A stretch of 64,000 nucleotides of DNA from Candidatus Sumerlaeota bacterium (GCA_016928995.1 JAFGJS010000085.1:1-64000), one strand, 5' to 3'; numbered from the stretch's first letter, positions 8,410-17,473 are shown. Numbers and translations: made by a program. Notes: generated by a model from the letters alone, not told the origin.

Positions 8410-9246
8410 TTATTTATGTTCGTCTTCCTTGTCGGACTGATCGAATAAATCACCGATCTCCTGCTTAACTTCACTGGCGCCTTCCATGATTTTTTCGCCG
8501 GCGCCGCTCAAGCCTTCTTCGGCTTGATTCAGCGTCTGATTCAATTGCTTCATGCTTGCATTCAGGGCATCCGCCAAGCCCGACACCGCCTTCTGCAATT
8601 CCTTTGGAATCCGGTCGCCCGCGATGGCGGCTGTTTCGCTGGCCAGCCGCGTCAGGAACACTCGCATGGCTCTGGAGATGGTTAAATCTTTTTTCTCCTT
8701 GCCCAGATCGCGAATTTCGATTTTAGGCAAAGCCACGCCAACTGGCTCTTTCAACATCGGCGCCGTAATCTGCGCCCGCGCGCCGGTGAGGATGAGTTCG
8801 TCGATGATCACAGGCATCGAACTTTCAGGCGCCTGTTCTTCCACCTGTTTCTGTTCCGAGGCCTCGGCGTCATCAATGATCTGCCCAAAATTCGTCTTCC
8901 CCAGCTTGTAATCCAGCGTCAGATACAAGTCCTTCAGTTCAATCTTGCTGAAATGAATCTCGCCCCCTGACAGCGCCTTGAGATCCATCTGCACATCAAT
9001 GTTTTGTGTTTGGATGGAATACGGCGCCTTGAAGCCTTCGGGATTGCCGATGGTCAAATCCCGCACCTGCGCGCCGCCGTCAGCGCTCAAATCGATGGCG
9101 CCGATTTTCACCTCAACTTGCAGCGCATCGGAAAGCAGCCGTTCCACGCGCGGAGTCACGAGGGTGTTGAAATGATTCCAGACGATAATAACGCCTGCCG
9201 TAAATACTATCAACAAGGCCAGCGCTGCGATGAATAGTTTTTTCAT
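8410..9246 (-). CDS. AsmA-like envelope protein
   Basis: The 278-residue protein has an N-terminal signal anchor (residues 3-24) and then a beta-rich region typical of AsmA/DUF748-type proteins: LVTPRVERLLSDALQVEVKIG, a repeated pattern of VRDLTIGNPEGF and IELKDLYLTLDY. The C-terminal 80 residues are a charged amphipathic helix rich in Ala, Gln and Glu. AsmA-family proteins span the periplasm and affect outer-membrane lipid content; this short member has only the N-terminal type of repeats. A GAGG site precedes the start. Exact role unknown. Confidence 0.72.
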   Translation of the reverse strand: MKKLFIAALALLIVFTAGVIIVWNHFNTLVTPRVERLLSDALQVEVKIGAIDLSADGGAQVRDLTIGNPEGFKAPYSIQTQNIDVQMDLKALSGGEIHFSKIELKDLYLTLDYKLGKTNFGQIIDDAEASEQKQVEEQAPESSMPVIIDELILTGARAQITAPMLKEPVGVALPKIEIRDLGKEKKDLTISRAMRVFLTRLASETAAIAGDRIPKELQKAVSGLADALNASMKQLNQTLNQAEEGLSGAGEKIMEGASEVKQEIGDLFDQSDKEDEHK

Positions 9247-9286
9247 TGAACGCGCCTCATCAAGTCATTCAACAACTAAAAATTTT

Positions 9287-10450
9287 CTACCAGCGTTCCC
9301 GGTTGCCGCGCATGTCGACCTCAACCCAGGGAGTTTCGGGCGTGGTCGGGTCCGTGCGGCCGGAATACACTCCGACGCCGCCGTACTTGCCCGAGGCGCG
9401 CTCCAGACGAGTGCAGATCTGTTCAACGTACTCAGCGTCGGCCTTGTCGATCTTGTCGTCCTTGTTCAGGTCGTCCATCTTGCCGTCGTTATCGGCGTCC
9501 ACGATGAACGCGGCGCCGTCGCCGTACATCTGCCGGGTGAAATCAGTGAACTCGCCGCCACGACGGCGGAAGCGCTGCACCAGGTTCGGCGACATGTAGC
9601 CGCGGAAAATCTTCAACGTCTCCACCTTATGCCCGGCTTTGTTCAGCTCGACCACGATCTCCTCCAGCCGTTCCAGCAGGCGCATGTCGAGCGCGATATA
9701 CGTGTCCGGGCGGTTCGATTCCCATTCGGTGACGAACTGGCCGAGGCGGAAGTGCGGCGAAATTTTCTGGTTGCTGACTTCCGGCGTTACGCAGATGAAC
9801 CACTTCGGCGGGTGGTACTTCTCGCGCCGCGCCGCGATGTATGGTTTCACGTTCTCGCCGTCTTCGTTGGGATACACGCCGATGGGGAAACCGCCGATCA
9901 GACCGTTGCCGTCGCGATCAAACTGCTGCATCACCAGCATCGTGTACCGCGCGATGGCTCGTTCATTGGTCGTCGCGGGCAGTTTCGATTGCAGCGACAT
10001 CGACAAATTTTCAAAACCCTGAGTATGGGTTTGCGTCAATTCGATCTCGTAATTGCCGGGACGGTCCGGCGCGACCCACTTCAATTCGCGCTCGCCCAGC
10101 GCCGTGATCTTGCCGGTCTGCACCTGCCAGTGCGTCTTGGTCAGCACGGAGAGCTGGATCGACTCTGGCTTGTCAATCGTGATAGGGTTGAAGGTCAGGC
10201 CTTCGGCCGTGAGCGACGCGCCCTCGTCGGTCTCCTTCACCGCCATCAAATGCGCCTCCTGACCCGGTTTGAGGACAAACGCGCGCCCTTCGAACGTCAT
10301 GCCGCCGATTTCCGCCGTGGTGCGGAACTGCGTCACCTGCGTCATGCCTGTCGCCGCCGTCGCGTGCGTCCAGGGCCACACGGCCGCCATCGCGGCGATC
10401 AACGCCGCCGCCAGCCATCTCATCGGTCGTTTCGTCTGCGCTTCGTTCAT
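9287..10450 (-). CDS. Secreted M15-fold (DUF882-like) protein lacking zinc ligands, with EF-hand-like loops
   Basis: A 387-residue protein with a signal peptide (residues 10-33). The C-terminal half has the landmarks of the YcbK/peptidase M15_3 fold: IFRGYMSPNL (usual SGYRTP), then RQMYGDGAAFIVD where the family has an H-x-x-G-x-A-x-D zinc motif, and GGVGVY...WVEVDMRG where the family has an HVD motif. Both zinc histidines are replaced (by Gln and Glu), so peptidase activity is unlikely. Two Asp-rich loops, DRDGNG and DADNDGKMDD followed by KDDKID, look like EF-hand/dockerin calcium sites. The start at 10450 has GAGG 6 nt upstream. A calcium-stabilised cell-wall-binding role is an inference. 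Confidence 0.68.
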   Translation of the reverse strand: MNEAQTKRPMRWLAAALIAAMAAVWPWTHATAATGMTQVTQFRTTAEIGGMTFEGRAFVLKPGQEAHLMAVKETDEGASLTAEGLTFNPITIDKPESIQLSVLTKTHWQVQTGKITALGERELKWVAPDRPGNYEIELTQTHTQGFENLSMSLQSKLPATTNERAIARYTMLVMQQFDRDGNGLIGGFPIGVYPNEDGENVKPYIAARREKYHPPKWFICVTPEVSNQKISPHFRLGQFVTEWESNRPDTYIALDMRLLERLEEIVVELNKAGHKVETLKIFRGYMSPNLVQRFRRRGGEFTDFTRQMYGDGAAFIVDADNDGKMDDLNKDDKIDKADAEYVEQICTRLERASGKYGGVGVYSGRTDPTTPETPWVEVDMRGNRERW

Positions 10451-10591
10451 ATTTCGCCTCATCCTCGCTGGTTTCGCCGCCATCGCGGCTGATTTCGGAA
10501 ACCAATGCCTAACTCGCTTCTTGCGCGGCTTGCAAGCGTAAAGTAGCATGGTTTGAGTTGATCAACGCAGTTCAGCATCGTCCTGCGCTTA

Positions 10592-10727
10592 TTTTCTTGC
10601 TCTTGCTCCTGCTCTTGCTCTTGCGCTAAAATCACACCGAAGTCATGGATTTTTCTTAAGCTCAGCGCCATCCAATCGGACTTCGAAATTCGAAATCCAG
10701 AGTTTGATGGAGAGCAAGAGCAAGAAA
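10592..10727. repeat. Intergenic element flanked by TTGCTC/GAGCAA hexamer arrays, copy 1
   Basis: The left arm at 10592-10626 is a run of TTGCTC/CTGCTC hexamers; the right arm at 10710-10727 is GAGCAA hexamers in the opposite sense. Total length is about 136 bp, and a perfect palindrome TAATCCGGATTA follows at about 10731-10742. A second copy of the same size is at 37315-37450 and a degenerate one at 24326-24400. It lies between divergent genes, so it may also shape their promoters. Confidence 0.7.
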
Positions 10728-10769
10728 TGCATAATCCGGATTAACTTGAAATGCATCCTGAATTCATGA

Positions 10770-11729
10770 ATGATAGAGACGTCCATGCCTGAAACGACAG
10801 CATCTCGCGCATTACAGAGTTGCGCGTTCCTTGCGCTGTTTTTTCTGCTTTGTGTGCGCATTGCGCTGCCGCAGGCAGATGAGCCAAGCGTCCGCTCGGA
10901 GCATTTCGTACTCTCCGGACTTGATCCCGATGCGCGCTGGGCCAAAACGCTGCTTGAAATGGCCGAGGACGTCTGGCGACTCCAGAGCGAGGATTATCCC
11001 TCCGCGCCGCCAGAGCGCATTCGCCTGGTCTGGATCGACAAGTCCAGCGAGTTCCATCGCCTCGTCCCGCAACAGGAATTCAACACGCTCGCCGTGGCCT
11101 CCTCCGGCAGCCCGACGATCATCTTCAACGGACCGCGCGTGAATCAGCAATCGTCGCTCGACATCCGCAAAACCTTCGTCCACGAAATGGCGCACCTTTA
11201 CATCAACCACAACGTGCCGTCCGAAATTCCGCTCTGGCTCAATGAAGGACTCGCCATGCACCTAGCGCGCGATCCGGGGCGCGAGCCGACGCTATTCATG
11301 GCCCTGCGCAATACACTCGGTCTGCTTCCCAGTTTGGGCGAGCTGGAACGCGGCTTTCCCCGCGGCGAACAGGCGCGGCTCGAAGCCTATACGATCAGCT
11401 ACCTGGCCGTGGCGCGGTTGCAAATGCGCCAACCGGGCGGAATCAACGGATTATTGCACGCTCTGGAGCAGCCATACGGCGGAGAGGCTTTTTTTCGTGA
11501 CGACGTCTGGCGTCCGCTCGACCGCGAGTACCGCATGACCTTCCTATCCGGCATTCACTTGTTCACGCTCAGCGTCAGTTCGCAAGTCTTCTGGCTGCTG
11601 GTCACTCTGCTTTTCATCGCGGCCTACATCGTCAAGCGCCGCCGCAGTCGCATCAAACGCGAACGGCTTGACGATGTAGTAGAGGAATACATCGACTATT
11701 TCGATTTTATTGATGAGGATGACTCTTAA
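10770..11729 (+). CDS. Membrane-anchored HEXXH metallopeptidase (peptidase MA-like)
   Basis: A 319-residue protein with an N-terminal signal peptide, a gluzincin-type catalytic domain and a C-terminal membrane helix (LVTLLFIAAYIVKRRR, about residues 275-292) followed by an acidic cytoplasmic tail. The zinc site reads VHEMAHLYINH with the third ligand in WLNEGLAMH, the arrangement of the peptidase MA-like superfamily. The catalytic domain would face the periplasm. The substrate is unknown. ATG 10785 is an alternative start five codons in; neither has a strong ribosome site. Confidence 0.83.
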   Translation: MIETSMPETTASRALQSCAFLALFFLLCVRIALPQADEPSVRSEHFVLSGLDPDARWAKTLLEMAEDVWRLQSEDYPSAPPERIRLVWIDKSSEFHRLVPQQEFNTLAVASSGSPTIIFNGPRVNQQSSLDIRKTFVHEMAHLYINHNVPSEIPLWLNEGLAMHLARDPGREPTLFMALRNTLGLLPSLGELERGFPRGEQARLEAYTISYLAVARLQMRQPGGINGLLHALEQPYGGEAFFRDDVWRPLDREYRMTFLSGIHLFTLSVSSQVFWLLVTLLFIAAYIVKRRRSRIKRERLDDVVEEYIDYFDFIDEDDS

Positions 11730-11809
11730 TCAGAACTGCCGATTTCTTCACCACAACGGCACAACGGCACAATGTAATATTTAGATTGATGTTATGCACT
11801 TCTCACTCC

Positions 11810-11889
11810 TTGGAGTGCGGCAGCCATGCCGCCGCCTTGGCGAATGGCATCACGTAATTCAAGGCGCAGGCATGGCCTGCGCACTCCAA
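11810..11889. repeat. REP-like inverted repeat with two 30-bp arms
   Basis: Arm one (11810-11839, beginning TTGGAGTGCGGCAGCCATGC) and arm two (11860-11889, ending GCCTGCGCACTCCAA) are reverse complements with a handful of differences, separated by 20 bp. Each arm can itself fold through its GGC...GCC core. The layout of two mobile-type palindromes facing each other resembles a REPIN. It sits between two convergent genes. Confidence 0.7.
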
Positions 11890-11918
11890 TAAAATGCATC
11901 CTGCTCAACATCAGTCAA

Positions 11919-13019
11919 TCAAATGTATCGCGCGACAATTTCTTTCATGGCGTCTTCGTTTTTCATGATGGCGTCGATGAGTTTAAACTGAGCCCGGGCG
12001 CGGTCAAGATTCTGGCTGTGACGATGGATTTTGAAGTACGCATCGCCGTTAAGGTGATCGGTGAGAAACCGCACGCCGATGATATAGGTCATCAGCTCGC
12101 AGGAAAAAACAAGATGGTCGCGTTCGGCGCTCGTGAGTATCTCGCGTGTCGCGTCAAGGTAGCCGCGCACGAGCGCGTCGAAAAAATCCAGCCGCACATC
12201 GATTCGCGCAAGGTCGCGCTCATCTTCCGGCGCGCGGCTGAGCGTGCTGCGCGCCAGGTCGCCAAAGTCGTATAGCGCCAGACCGGGCATCACGGTGTCC
12301 AGGTCGATCACGCACAATGCCTTGCCGGTCGCCGCGTCCAACAGCACATTATTAAACTTCGTGTCGTTATGCGTGACGCGCCAGGGCATCTCTGGTGATC
12401 CGGCCAATCGCGGCAAAACTTCGATCCAATCGCGATGCTGTATCGCCCAGTCAATTGTCCAACGGCACTCCGCCGCCCGGTTCATCACATCCGTCTCGAT
12501 GGCCTGTTGCAGCGCGGCAAAGCGCGAAGGTCCGTGATGAAAATGGGGGATTGTATCGTGCAGCGGCGGCGCGGGCAGGTCTGTGAGCATGCGCTGAAAC
12601 CGGCCGAATTCCCGCGCCGCCTGATACGCCTGCTCCGGCGTCTCCGGCGCATCGTTTGTCTGAGCGCCTTCAATATAGAGATACGCGCGCCAATACTCGC
12701 CGTCTTCATCGCGGCAGCACGGTCCGCCGTCCGTCGCGGGAATCAAGGTCAGCGTGCGGCGATCCAGCTCGCCGGCGCCTTCCGCCTGCAACTTCATCCG
12801 GCAATGCGCCACGACGCGCTGGATGTTTTGCATCATCTCAATGGGCTGGTGGAACACATGCTGGTTGATGCGTTGCAGGACATAAAACTTTTGCGCGGCG
12901 CCCTCACGGCACACCGCGCGAAAAGTATCATTGATATGCCCCGTCCCGATGCGTTGCGCCTCGAAAAACTCGCCCTCGATTTGGAAGCGCCGCCCGATTT
13001 GTTCCAGGGATGGTTGCAT
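11919..13019 (-). CDS. APH-fold sugar kinase, NahK-like (N-acetylhexosamine 1-kinase)
   Basis: A 366-residue kinase of the aminoglycoside-phosphotransferase fold. GTGHINDTF near residue 26 is the nucleotide loop seen in NahK/LnpB-type anomeric kinases. VTHNDTKFNNVLLD supplies the catalytic Asp and Asn, and CVIDLDTVMPG the metal Asp. NahK phosphorylates N-acetylhexosamines at C1 for conversion to nucleotide sugars. The gene lies 33 bp downstream of a nucleotidyltransferase in the same direction, which fits a kinase plus UTP- or NTP-transferase salvage pair like LnpB-LnpC in bifidobacteria. Substrate assignment is by analogy. Confidence 0.8.
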   Translation of the reverse strand: MQPSLEQIGRRFQIEGEFFEAQRIGTGHINDTFRAVCREGAAQKFYVLQRINQHVFHQPIEMMQNIQRVVAHCRMKLQAEGAGELDRRTLTLIPATDGGPCCRDEDGEYWRAYLYIEGAQTNDAPETPEQAYQAAREFGRFQRMLTDLPAPPLHDTIPHFHHGPSRFAALQQAIETDVMNRAAECRWTIDWAIQHRDWIEVLPRLAGSPEMPWRVTHNDTKFNNVLLDAATGKALCVIDLDTVMPGLALYDFGDLARSTLSRAPEDERDLARIDVRLDFFDALVRGYLDATREILTSAERDHLVFSCELMTYIIGVRFLTDHLNGDAYFKIHRHSQNLDRARAQFKLIDAIMKNEDAMKEIVARYI

Positions 13020-13052
13020 GCGTCGCTCTGGGTTGCGGCCAAGGCCGGCGAA

Positions 13053-13955
13053 TTACTTCCAAAGATCGTCCGGATAAAGGCCCTTATCGTGCATCTCTTT
13101 CATCGCGGCCACGACCTTCGCCTTGTCCTCCGGGTACGTGATACCGAACCATGTCGCGGACGTCGGCAGCACATCGCACGTCGCCTTGCCTTGCTTGATC
13201 AGCTGATCCACGATCGTCGGAATCAGGTACTCCGACTTCATTTCCTGGCCGCGCTCCTGCAGGAACGCCTTGAAGCCGGAACGCAGTTGATCGTACAGCG
13301 AAGGCAGAAAGCCCCACATGTTCATCGACACCGGCTCGTCGCCGCTGAGCGGCACGTCGCCATCCGGCGCGTGATCCACCGCCGCCTGGCCGACTTTCTC
13401 AATCTTCAGCCGCTCGATGGCTTTGCTCAATTTGCCGTCCTCGACCTCGCAAACGGCGCGCGTGACCGTGCCGTGATCCGACAGCGTATTGCGCAAGGTG
13501 TAGCCCGCCATGCAATACTCGCCCGCGTTCATCTCCGCACGGGAACTCAGCCAGTCGTAAAGTTTCTGATACGATTCCACGCCGTAATAATCGTCGGCGT
13601 TGATCACCATGAACGGCTCCTGCACGACGCTCTCGGTCACCAGGATCGCCTGACCCGTGCCCCAGGGTTTCGTGCGCTCCGCCGGATACGCGTAGCCGTC
13701 GATGTAGGAATCGCGCTCCTGATACGCATATTGCACATCGATCTTGCTGCGCATCTTGTCGCCGATATGCTCGCGGAAGGCCTCTTCGATCTCCTTGCGG
13801 ATGATGAACACGACCTTTTCAAAACCCGCGCGAACGGCGTCATAAATCGAATACTCAATGATAATCTGACCGCCCGGCCCCACCGGGTCGATTTGCTTCA
13901 GACCACCGTAGCGGCTTCCAATGCCCGCCGCCATAATCACCAGGGATGGTTTCAT
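13053..13955 (-). CDS. Sugar-1-phosphate nucleotidyltransferase
   Basis: The 300-residue protein starts with the NTP-transferase signature MAAGIGSRYGGLKQIDPVGP and carries NADDYYG as the metal/sugar-phosphate site, with GTGQAIL for nucleotide binding. It should transfer a nucleotide to a sugar-1-phosphate. It probably heads a two-gene operon with the NahK-like kinase and would use that enzyme's product. The start at 13955 has a GAGGAG ribosome site; the reading frame remains open for another 160 codons upstream, but that extension has no ribosome site and overlaps a divergent gene. Confidence 0.85.
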   Translation of the reverse strand: MKPSLVIMAAGIGSRYGGLKQIDPVGPGGQIIIEYSIYDAVRAGFEKVVFIIRKEIEEAFREHIGDKMRSKIDVQYAYQERDSYIDGYAYPAERTKPWGTGQAILVTESVVQEPFMVINADDYYGVESYQKLYDWLSSRAEMNAGEYCMAGYTLRNTLSDHGTVTRAVCEVEDGKLSKAIERLKIEKVGQAAVDHAPDGDVPLSGDEPVSMNMWGFLPSLYDQLRSGFKAFLQERGQEMKSEYLIPTIVDQLIKQGKATCDVLPTSATWFGITYPEDKAKVVAAMKEMHDKGLYPDDLWK

Positions 13956-14129
13956 GCTTCTCCTCGCAAAATGAATTGGAATGGGCGCAATCTGCGCAAC
14001 CGTTCGCCGATATGCAAGGAAAAACCTGAAACAGACGGCCCGTCTGAACGGGCGGCGGTCAATTTTCTGCTGGCTTCCCGCCGGCAAAAGCGCTGAAATA
14101 ACAGCTATCTCTCGCAAATGGAGCCAACG

Positions 14130-15137
14130 ATGTTCAGCGATGAAAAATATACGTACGCGCTGCGGAAAATCCAAAGCGTCGAGCCGGCGATTTACTTTCC
14201 CATTCCGAACGGCCGTTACGTGGTGACGGCCGGGATGCGGCCGTTGACCACGGATTACGGCAACGGGCCGGCGGATGGATTGGCGTTTCAACTCGACCGC
14301 GAGTTCCCTGAAACGTTCCGGCAAAAACTTCAGGCGCGAAGAGAGCGGCTGGAAAAATATTACGGTGAACATAAACTCGATCCGCAGGTCCGCGAAATCG
14401 CCGTCGCATGGATCGTGGAACGCCTGGCGCAGGAGCATCCGGAGTATTTCCAGCTGGAGCGCGACGGCGAAAGGCTGGCGCTGAAATGCGCGTTAACCAA
14501 GGAAGAACTGGATTTCGAATACGGCGAACTCATCGAGTCGGAAGGCGGTGAGCCGGAGCCGCTATACGCCTCCGCGCTCGACGCCCTGGCCTGCCAGGTT
14601 CAGGAGGACATCGCCATCGTGCAATCCACCGGCGGCCAGGATCACGTGGCGGCGCTGCATTGCTGCAATCCGAGTCATTGGGCCGCGGAAAGCAAAATCG
14701 GAAAAAGTTTCGCCGATGTGCATGTCCCCGTGGCGAATTTTCAGCAGCTCTCGGCCAATGCAACCCACCTGATTCAGACGATGTTGAAAAAAGGCCCGTT
14801 CGTCCGGTTCACATGGGGGCTTTCCACCAACGAGCGTCTGAATCATCATCCGGAACCAGCGCCGGACGTGTCGCCGGAAGAGTGGTTTGGACCGCCCTAT
14901 ACGCAAATCACTAGCGCGTCCCAACTCTTCATGCGCATTGAACGCCAGTTCGTCCAGGGCTTTCCGGAACATGGCGCGTTCATTTTCCTGGTCCGCACTT
15001 ATTATCGCAACGCGGTGGAACTGTCGAATGCGGAGCGCGCCGATTTGCGCAGCGCCGTGGAAACGATGCATCCCGATTCCTTGAAGTACAAGGGACTGGC
15101 GGAAGGCCAGGCGCAAATTCTCGCCGCGCTGGCTTGA
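14130..15137 (+). CDS. DUF3445 protein, heme-dependent oxidative N-demethylase-like
   Basis: A 335-residue cytoplasmic protein. The central block QEDIAIVQ, CCNPSHWAAESKIGKSF and VHVPV is the hallmark of DUF3445, whose characterised members are heme-dependent oxidative N-demethylases acting on small methylated amines. The C-terminal RTYYRNAVELSNAERADL is also typical. ATG 14130 is chosen because GGAG lies 6 nt upstream (ATG 14118 overlaps that site). There is no obvious metabolic partner; it is divergent from the nucleotidyltransferase gene. Confidence 0.8.
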   Translation: MFSDEKYTYALRKIQSVEPAIYFPIPNGRYVVTAGMRPLTTDYGNGPADGLAFQLDREFPETFRQKLQARRERLEKYYGEHKLDPQVREIAVAWIVERLAQEHPEYFQLERDGERLALKCALTKEELDFEYGELIESEGGEPEPLYASALDALACQVQEDIAIVQSTGGQDHVAALHCCNPSHWAAESKIGKSFADVHVPVANFQQLSANATHLIQTMLKKGPFVRFTWGLSTNERLNHHPEPAPDVSPEEWFGPPYTQITSASQLFMRIERQFVQGFPEHGAFIFLVRTYYRNAVELSNAERADLRSAVETMHPDSLKYKGLAEGQAQILAALA

Positions 15138-15258
15138 TTTTTTTTCTTCGCAATAATTGCCAATTGATCATTGCGCATTGCAGCTGAAGAAAAACGAATG
15201 TCGGAATGCGCTGGGTTTCGGCTTGACACACTCTTGATCCAAGGCGCTTATAAACTCC

Positions 15259-16383
15259 ATGAAACTCGTCTCGATCTGGCATGGCGCGGTGTTCGCCGAA
15301 TATCAGAAGCGCTACCGCGAGTTGGCGCGGCTGGGCTATGATGTGACGCTCATCGCGCCGGAACGCTGGAGCGCCGGTCTGCCCGCGCCGGCAACGCTGG
15401 AGCGCCTGCCTGAAGCGGAATTCGAGCTCATCGGCCTGCCCACGCACTGGGCGCGTCATGGCGCGACGTTTTATTACTCTGGACTATCCCGGACGCTCGC
15501 ACGACTGCAACCGGACGTAATCGAGTGCATCGAGGAGCCATACAGCCTGGCCGCGTTCCTTGTCGCGCGATGGCGCCGCCGGTATGCGCCGCACGCCAAA
15601 CTGATCGTCTCCACCTGCCAGAACATTCGCAAAAACTACCCGCCGCCGTTCGGCTGGATGGAACGTTATGTGTTGCGGCAGGCGGATGCGCTCACCGGCC
15701 TCAACGCCGAATCGATTGAAATCTATCGCGCCAAGGGCTTCGACAAACCGGCCATCGTCCTGCCGACGGGGCTGGACCTGGCGGCCTTTCCCCTACGCGA
15801 TGATCCGGAACGCTGGAACGATCCGCCGATCGTGGGATACGCCGGACGCATGGTCGATGAGAAGGGGTTGGACACCTTGCTGCGCGCGGCGCAAGCGGCG
15901 AAGACGCCATGCCGCGTGATGCTCGCCGGACAAGGCCCGGATCGCGCGCGCCTGAAGGCGCTGGCGCGAACGCTGGACATCGAAAACCGTGTGGAGTTTC
16001 TCGACGCCATCCCGCATGGGCAAATGGCGGAATTTTATCGCGCGCTCGATATGTTCGCGCTGCCGTCGCTCACGCGACCGAACTGGAAGGAGCAATTCGG
16101 GCGGGTGCTGGTGGAAGCCATGGCTTGCGGCGCGAACGTGATCGGCTCGGACTCCGGCGAGATCCCGCGCGTCATCGGCGACGCCGGCCTGATCTTCGCC
16201 GAAGGCGACGCGCAAGCCCTGGCCGCAAAAATCGACCAACTCGCGCAAGACGCCAATCTGCGCAATGAACTGCGCCGCCGGGGACGCGAAAAAGTAGAAC
16301 GTGAATACACCTGGCAAGCCGTGGCGCAAACCTTGCACGGCTTCATTCAAAGCCTCGTTGCCACGCAGGGATCTTACCCGTGA
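15259..16383 (+). CDS. Family GT4 glycosyltransferase
   Basis: A 374-residue GT-B enzyme: N-terminal acceptor domain (MKLVSIWHGAVFAEYQ...), linker near residue 190, and donor domain with GYAGRMVDEKGLDTLL and the E-x7-E motif in EQFGRVLVEAMACG. It transfers a sugar from a nucleotide donor, most likely in surface polysaccharide or glycolipid synthesis. No ribosome site precedes the ATG. A TTGACA at 15223-15228 and TATAAA at 15249-15254 lie so close to the start that a leaderless mRNA is possible, although their 20-bp spacing is long. It stands alone. Confidence 0.88.
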   Translation: MKLVSIWHGAVFAEYQKRYRELARLGYDVTLIAPERWSAGLPAPATLERLPEAEFELIGLPTHWARHGATFYYSGLSRTLARLQPDVIECIEEPYSLAAFLVARWRRRYAPHAKLIVSTCQNIRKNYPPPFGWMERYVLRQADALTGLNAESIEIYRAKGFDKPAIVLPTGLDLAAFPLRDDPERWNDPPIVGYAGRMVDEKGLDTLLRAAQAAKTPCRVMLAGQGPDRARLKALARTLDIENRVEFLDAIPHGQMAEFYRALDMFALPSLTRPNWKEQFGRVLVEAMACGANVIGSDSGEIPRVIGDAGLIFAEGDAQALAAKIDQLAQDANLRNELRRRGREKVEREYTWQAVAQTLHGFIQSLVATQGSYP

Positions 16384-16427
16384 ACACAGGTCGGAAGCCA
16401 GTGGTGTTTAAACGTTTCTGTTTTGTA

Positions 16428-16510
16428 AAGCGCTGAAAGCGCATGACATACCAGCGAGAACGGACCGCGATGATTTTTGCAAGCCCTGTTGGGGCGGTAC
16501 AAAATCGACC
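16428..16510. repeat. Palindromic intergenic repeat (GCGCTGAAAGCGC type)
   Basis: Contains the small palindrome AGCGCTGAAAGCGC, then GACATACCAGC and, further on, AGCCCTGTTGGGGCG. This motif order looks like a genome-wide intergenic repeat rather than a gene. It lies between the glycosyltransferase gene and a decayed gene fragment. Confidence 0.4.
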
Positions 16511-16517
16511 GGCAGTT

Positions 16518-16659
16518 GCGAGATGTCGCGTCCTCCGATGACCAGACCGCCAGATAGTCCCGCACGTTCACCGTCCGCGATTCTCCGCTAGTAGCGTCAG
16601 CGTATGCGTCGTCGTGCGCCCGTCGCTGTTGATGAACTTCAGCTCCACATACACGTCCG
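16518..16659 (-). pseudogene. Decayed fragment of a secreted repeat-domain protein
   Basis: On the minus strand one frame (about 16658-16590) reads DVYVELKFINSDGRTTTHTL and the next frame (about 16592-16520) continues SGESRTVNVRDYLAVW. Together they look like one beta-sandwich module of the type found in large extracellular proteins, broken by a frameshift and stop codons. There is no start codon, signal peptide or full domain, so this is a remnant. Confidence 0.5.
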
Positions 16660-16660
16660 G

Positions 16661-17290
16661 CTATTGGTGTTCAGCTTGATCGCATTGTTGGACGTCTTTT
16701 GCTTTCTCCTGCGATTGCGCTCGATACTCCTGTGCGAAGGAGCGCATAGGACCTGAGTGGAACCGCTCAAGCACGTCTCGTTGCGTCTTGACGAATGACT
16801 TCACAGGCTCGATATCACGTAGCCGATGTGCGTCTCGCTTTGACTTAATGCCGATGCTGACGAGGTAACTGCGAAGCTGCTTGAGCTGGAGCACCTGAGT
16901 CCCAATCGCTGAAGTGACCTCGACCGCCAGGGAAATGTCCTGTGCTCCACGGACTCGTTTGATGGTAGCGTTGATGGCTTGGAACCAGTGGAACAGCCCC
17001 TCGTCGTCCGTAATGTCGTTCACGCGAGAAATTGCCGCGCATGGCACCTCGTCGAACTTAGGATGGTCGAACGCTGCAGCAGGACTGTGCGAAGGCAGCG
17101 CAGCCAAGATGAACCATTGGTCGAGGAACTGGATGAGAGCGTCAAATCCCTCCTCGACGTATCGGTTAAAGAACCAGTCCGCTGCTTCTTTGTGGCGGTC
17201 TATCCGCCATTTCAGCAGGAGGGCGATGATCGAGATCAGTCCTCCAGCCGCCGTTGCGATCAGAGTCGAAATCAGGTTGGGCCAATCCAT
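16661..17290 (-). CDS. Hypothetical protein with N-terminal membrane helix
   Basis: Not recognised. The 209-residue product has one hydrophobic segment at residues 6-26 (LISTLIATAAGGLISIIALL) and then a mostly helical, soluble part with QFLDQWFIL and VEVTSAIGTQVLQLKQL. A charged, Gln-rich C-terminus ends the protein. The topology would be a single-pass anchor with a cytoplasmic helical domain. Base composition is slightly lower in GC than the flanking genes. Its upstream region contains an iteron-like array, which could control it. Confidence 0.6.
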   Translation of the reverse strand: MDWPNLISTLIATAAGGLISIIALLLKWRIDRHKEAADWFFNRYVEEGFDALIQFLDQWFILAALPSHSPAAAFDHPKFDEVPCAAISRVNDITDDEGLFHWFQAINATIKRVRGAQDISLAVEVTSAIGTQVLQLKQLRSYLVSIGIKSKRDAHRLRDIEPVKSFVKTQRDVLERFHSGPMRSFAQEYRAQSQEKAKDVQQCDQAEHQ

Positions 17291-17473
17291 CTTCTTCTAT
17301 TACCTTTCGGCCAACTTCTGTTTATATGAATTCCAGATAAATCTGCAGGCGATTTTTTCTTTCCCATAATATGCTACTTTTATCTTGGCATAACATTCCT
17401 ATTGTCAATGACAAATGGCAACTCATGCCGGTTGCACATCGGCACCGCTGGGCTTGCGACTCCAATTTCCTTG

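Noticed and set aside
10459-10671. Short Gln/Glu-repeat ORF
   Set aside because: It is a translation of the GAGCAA hexamer arm of an intergenic repeat.
13956-14438. N-terminal extension of the nucleotidyltransferase
   Set aside because: A GAGGAG ribosome site and the family N-terminus place the start at 13955; the extension overlaps the divergent N-demethylase-like gene.
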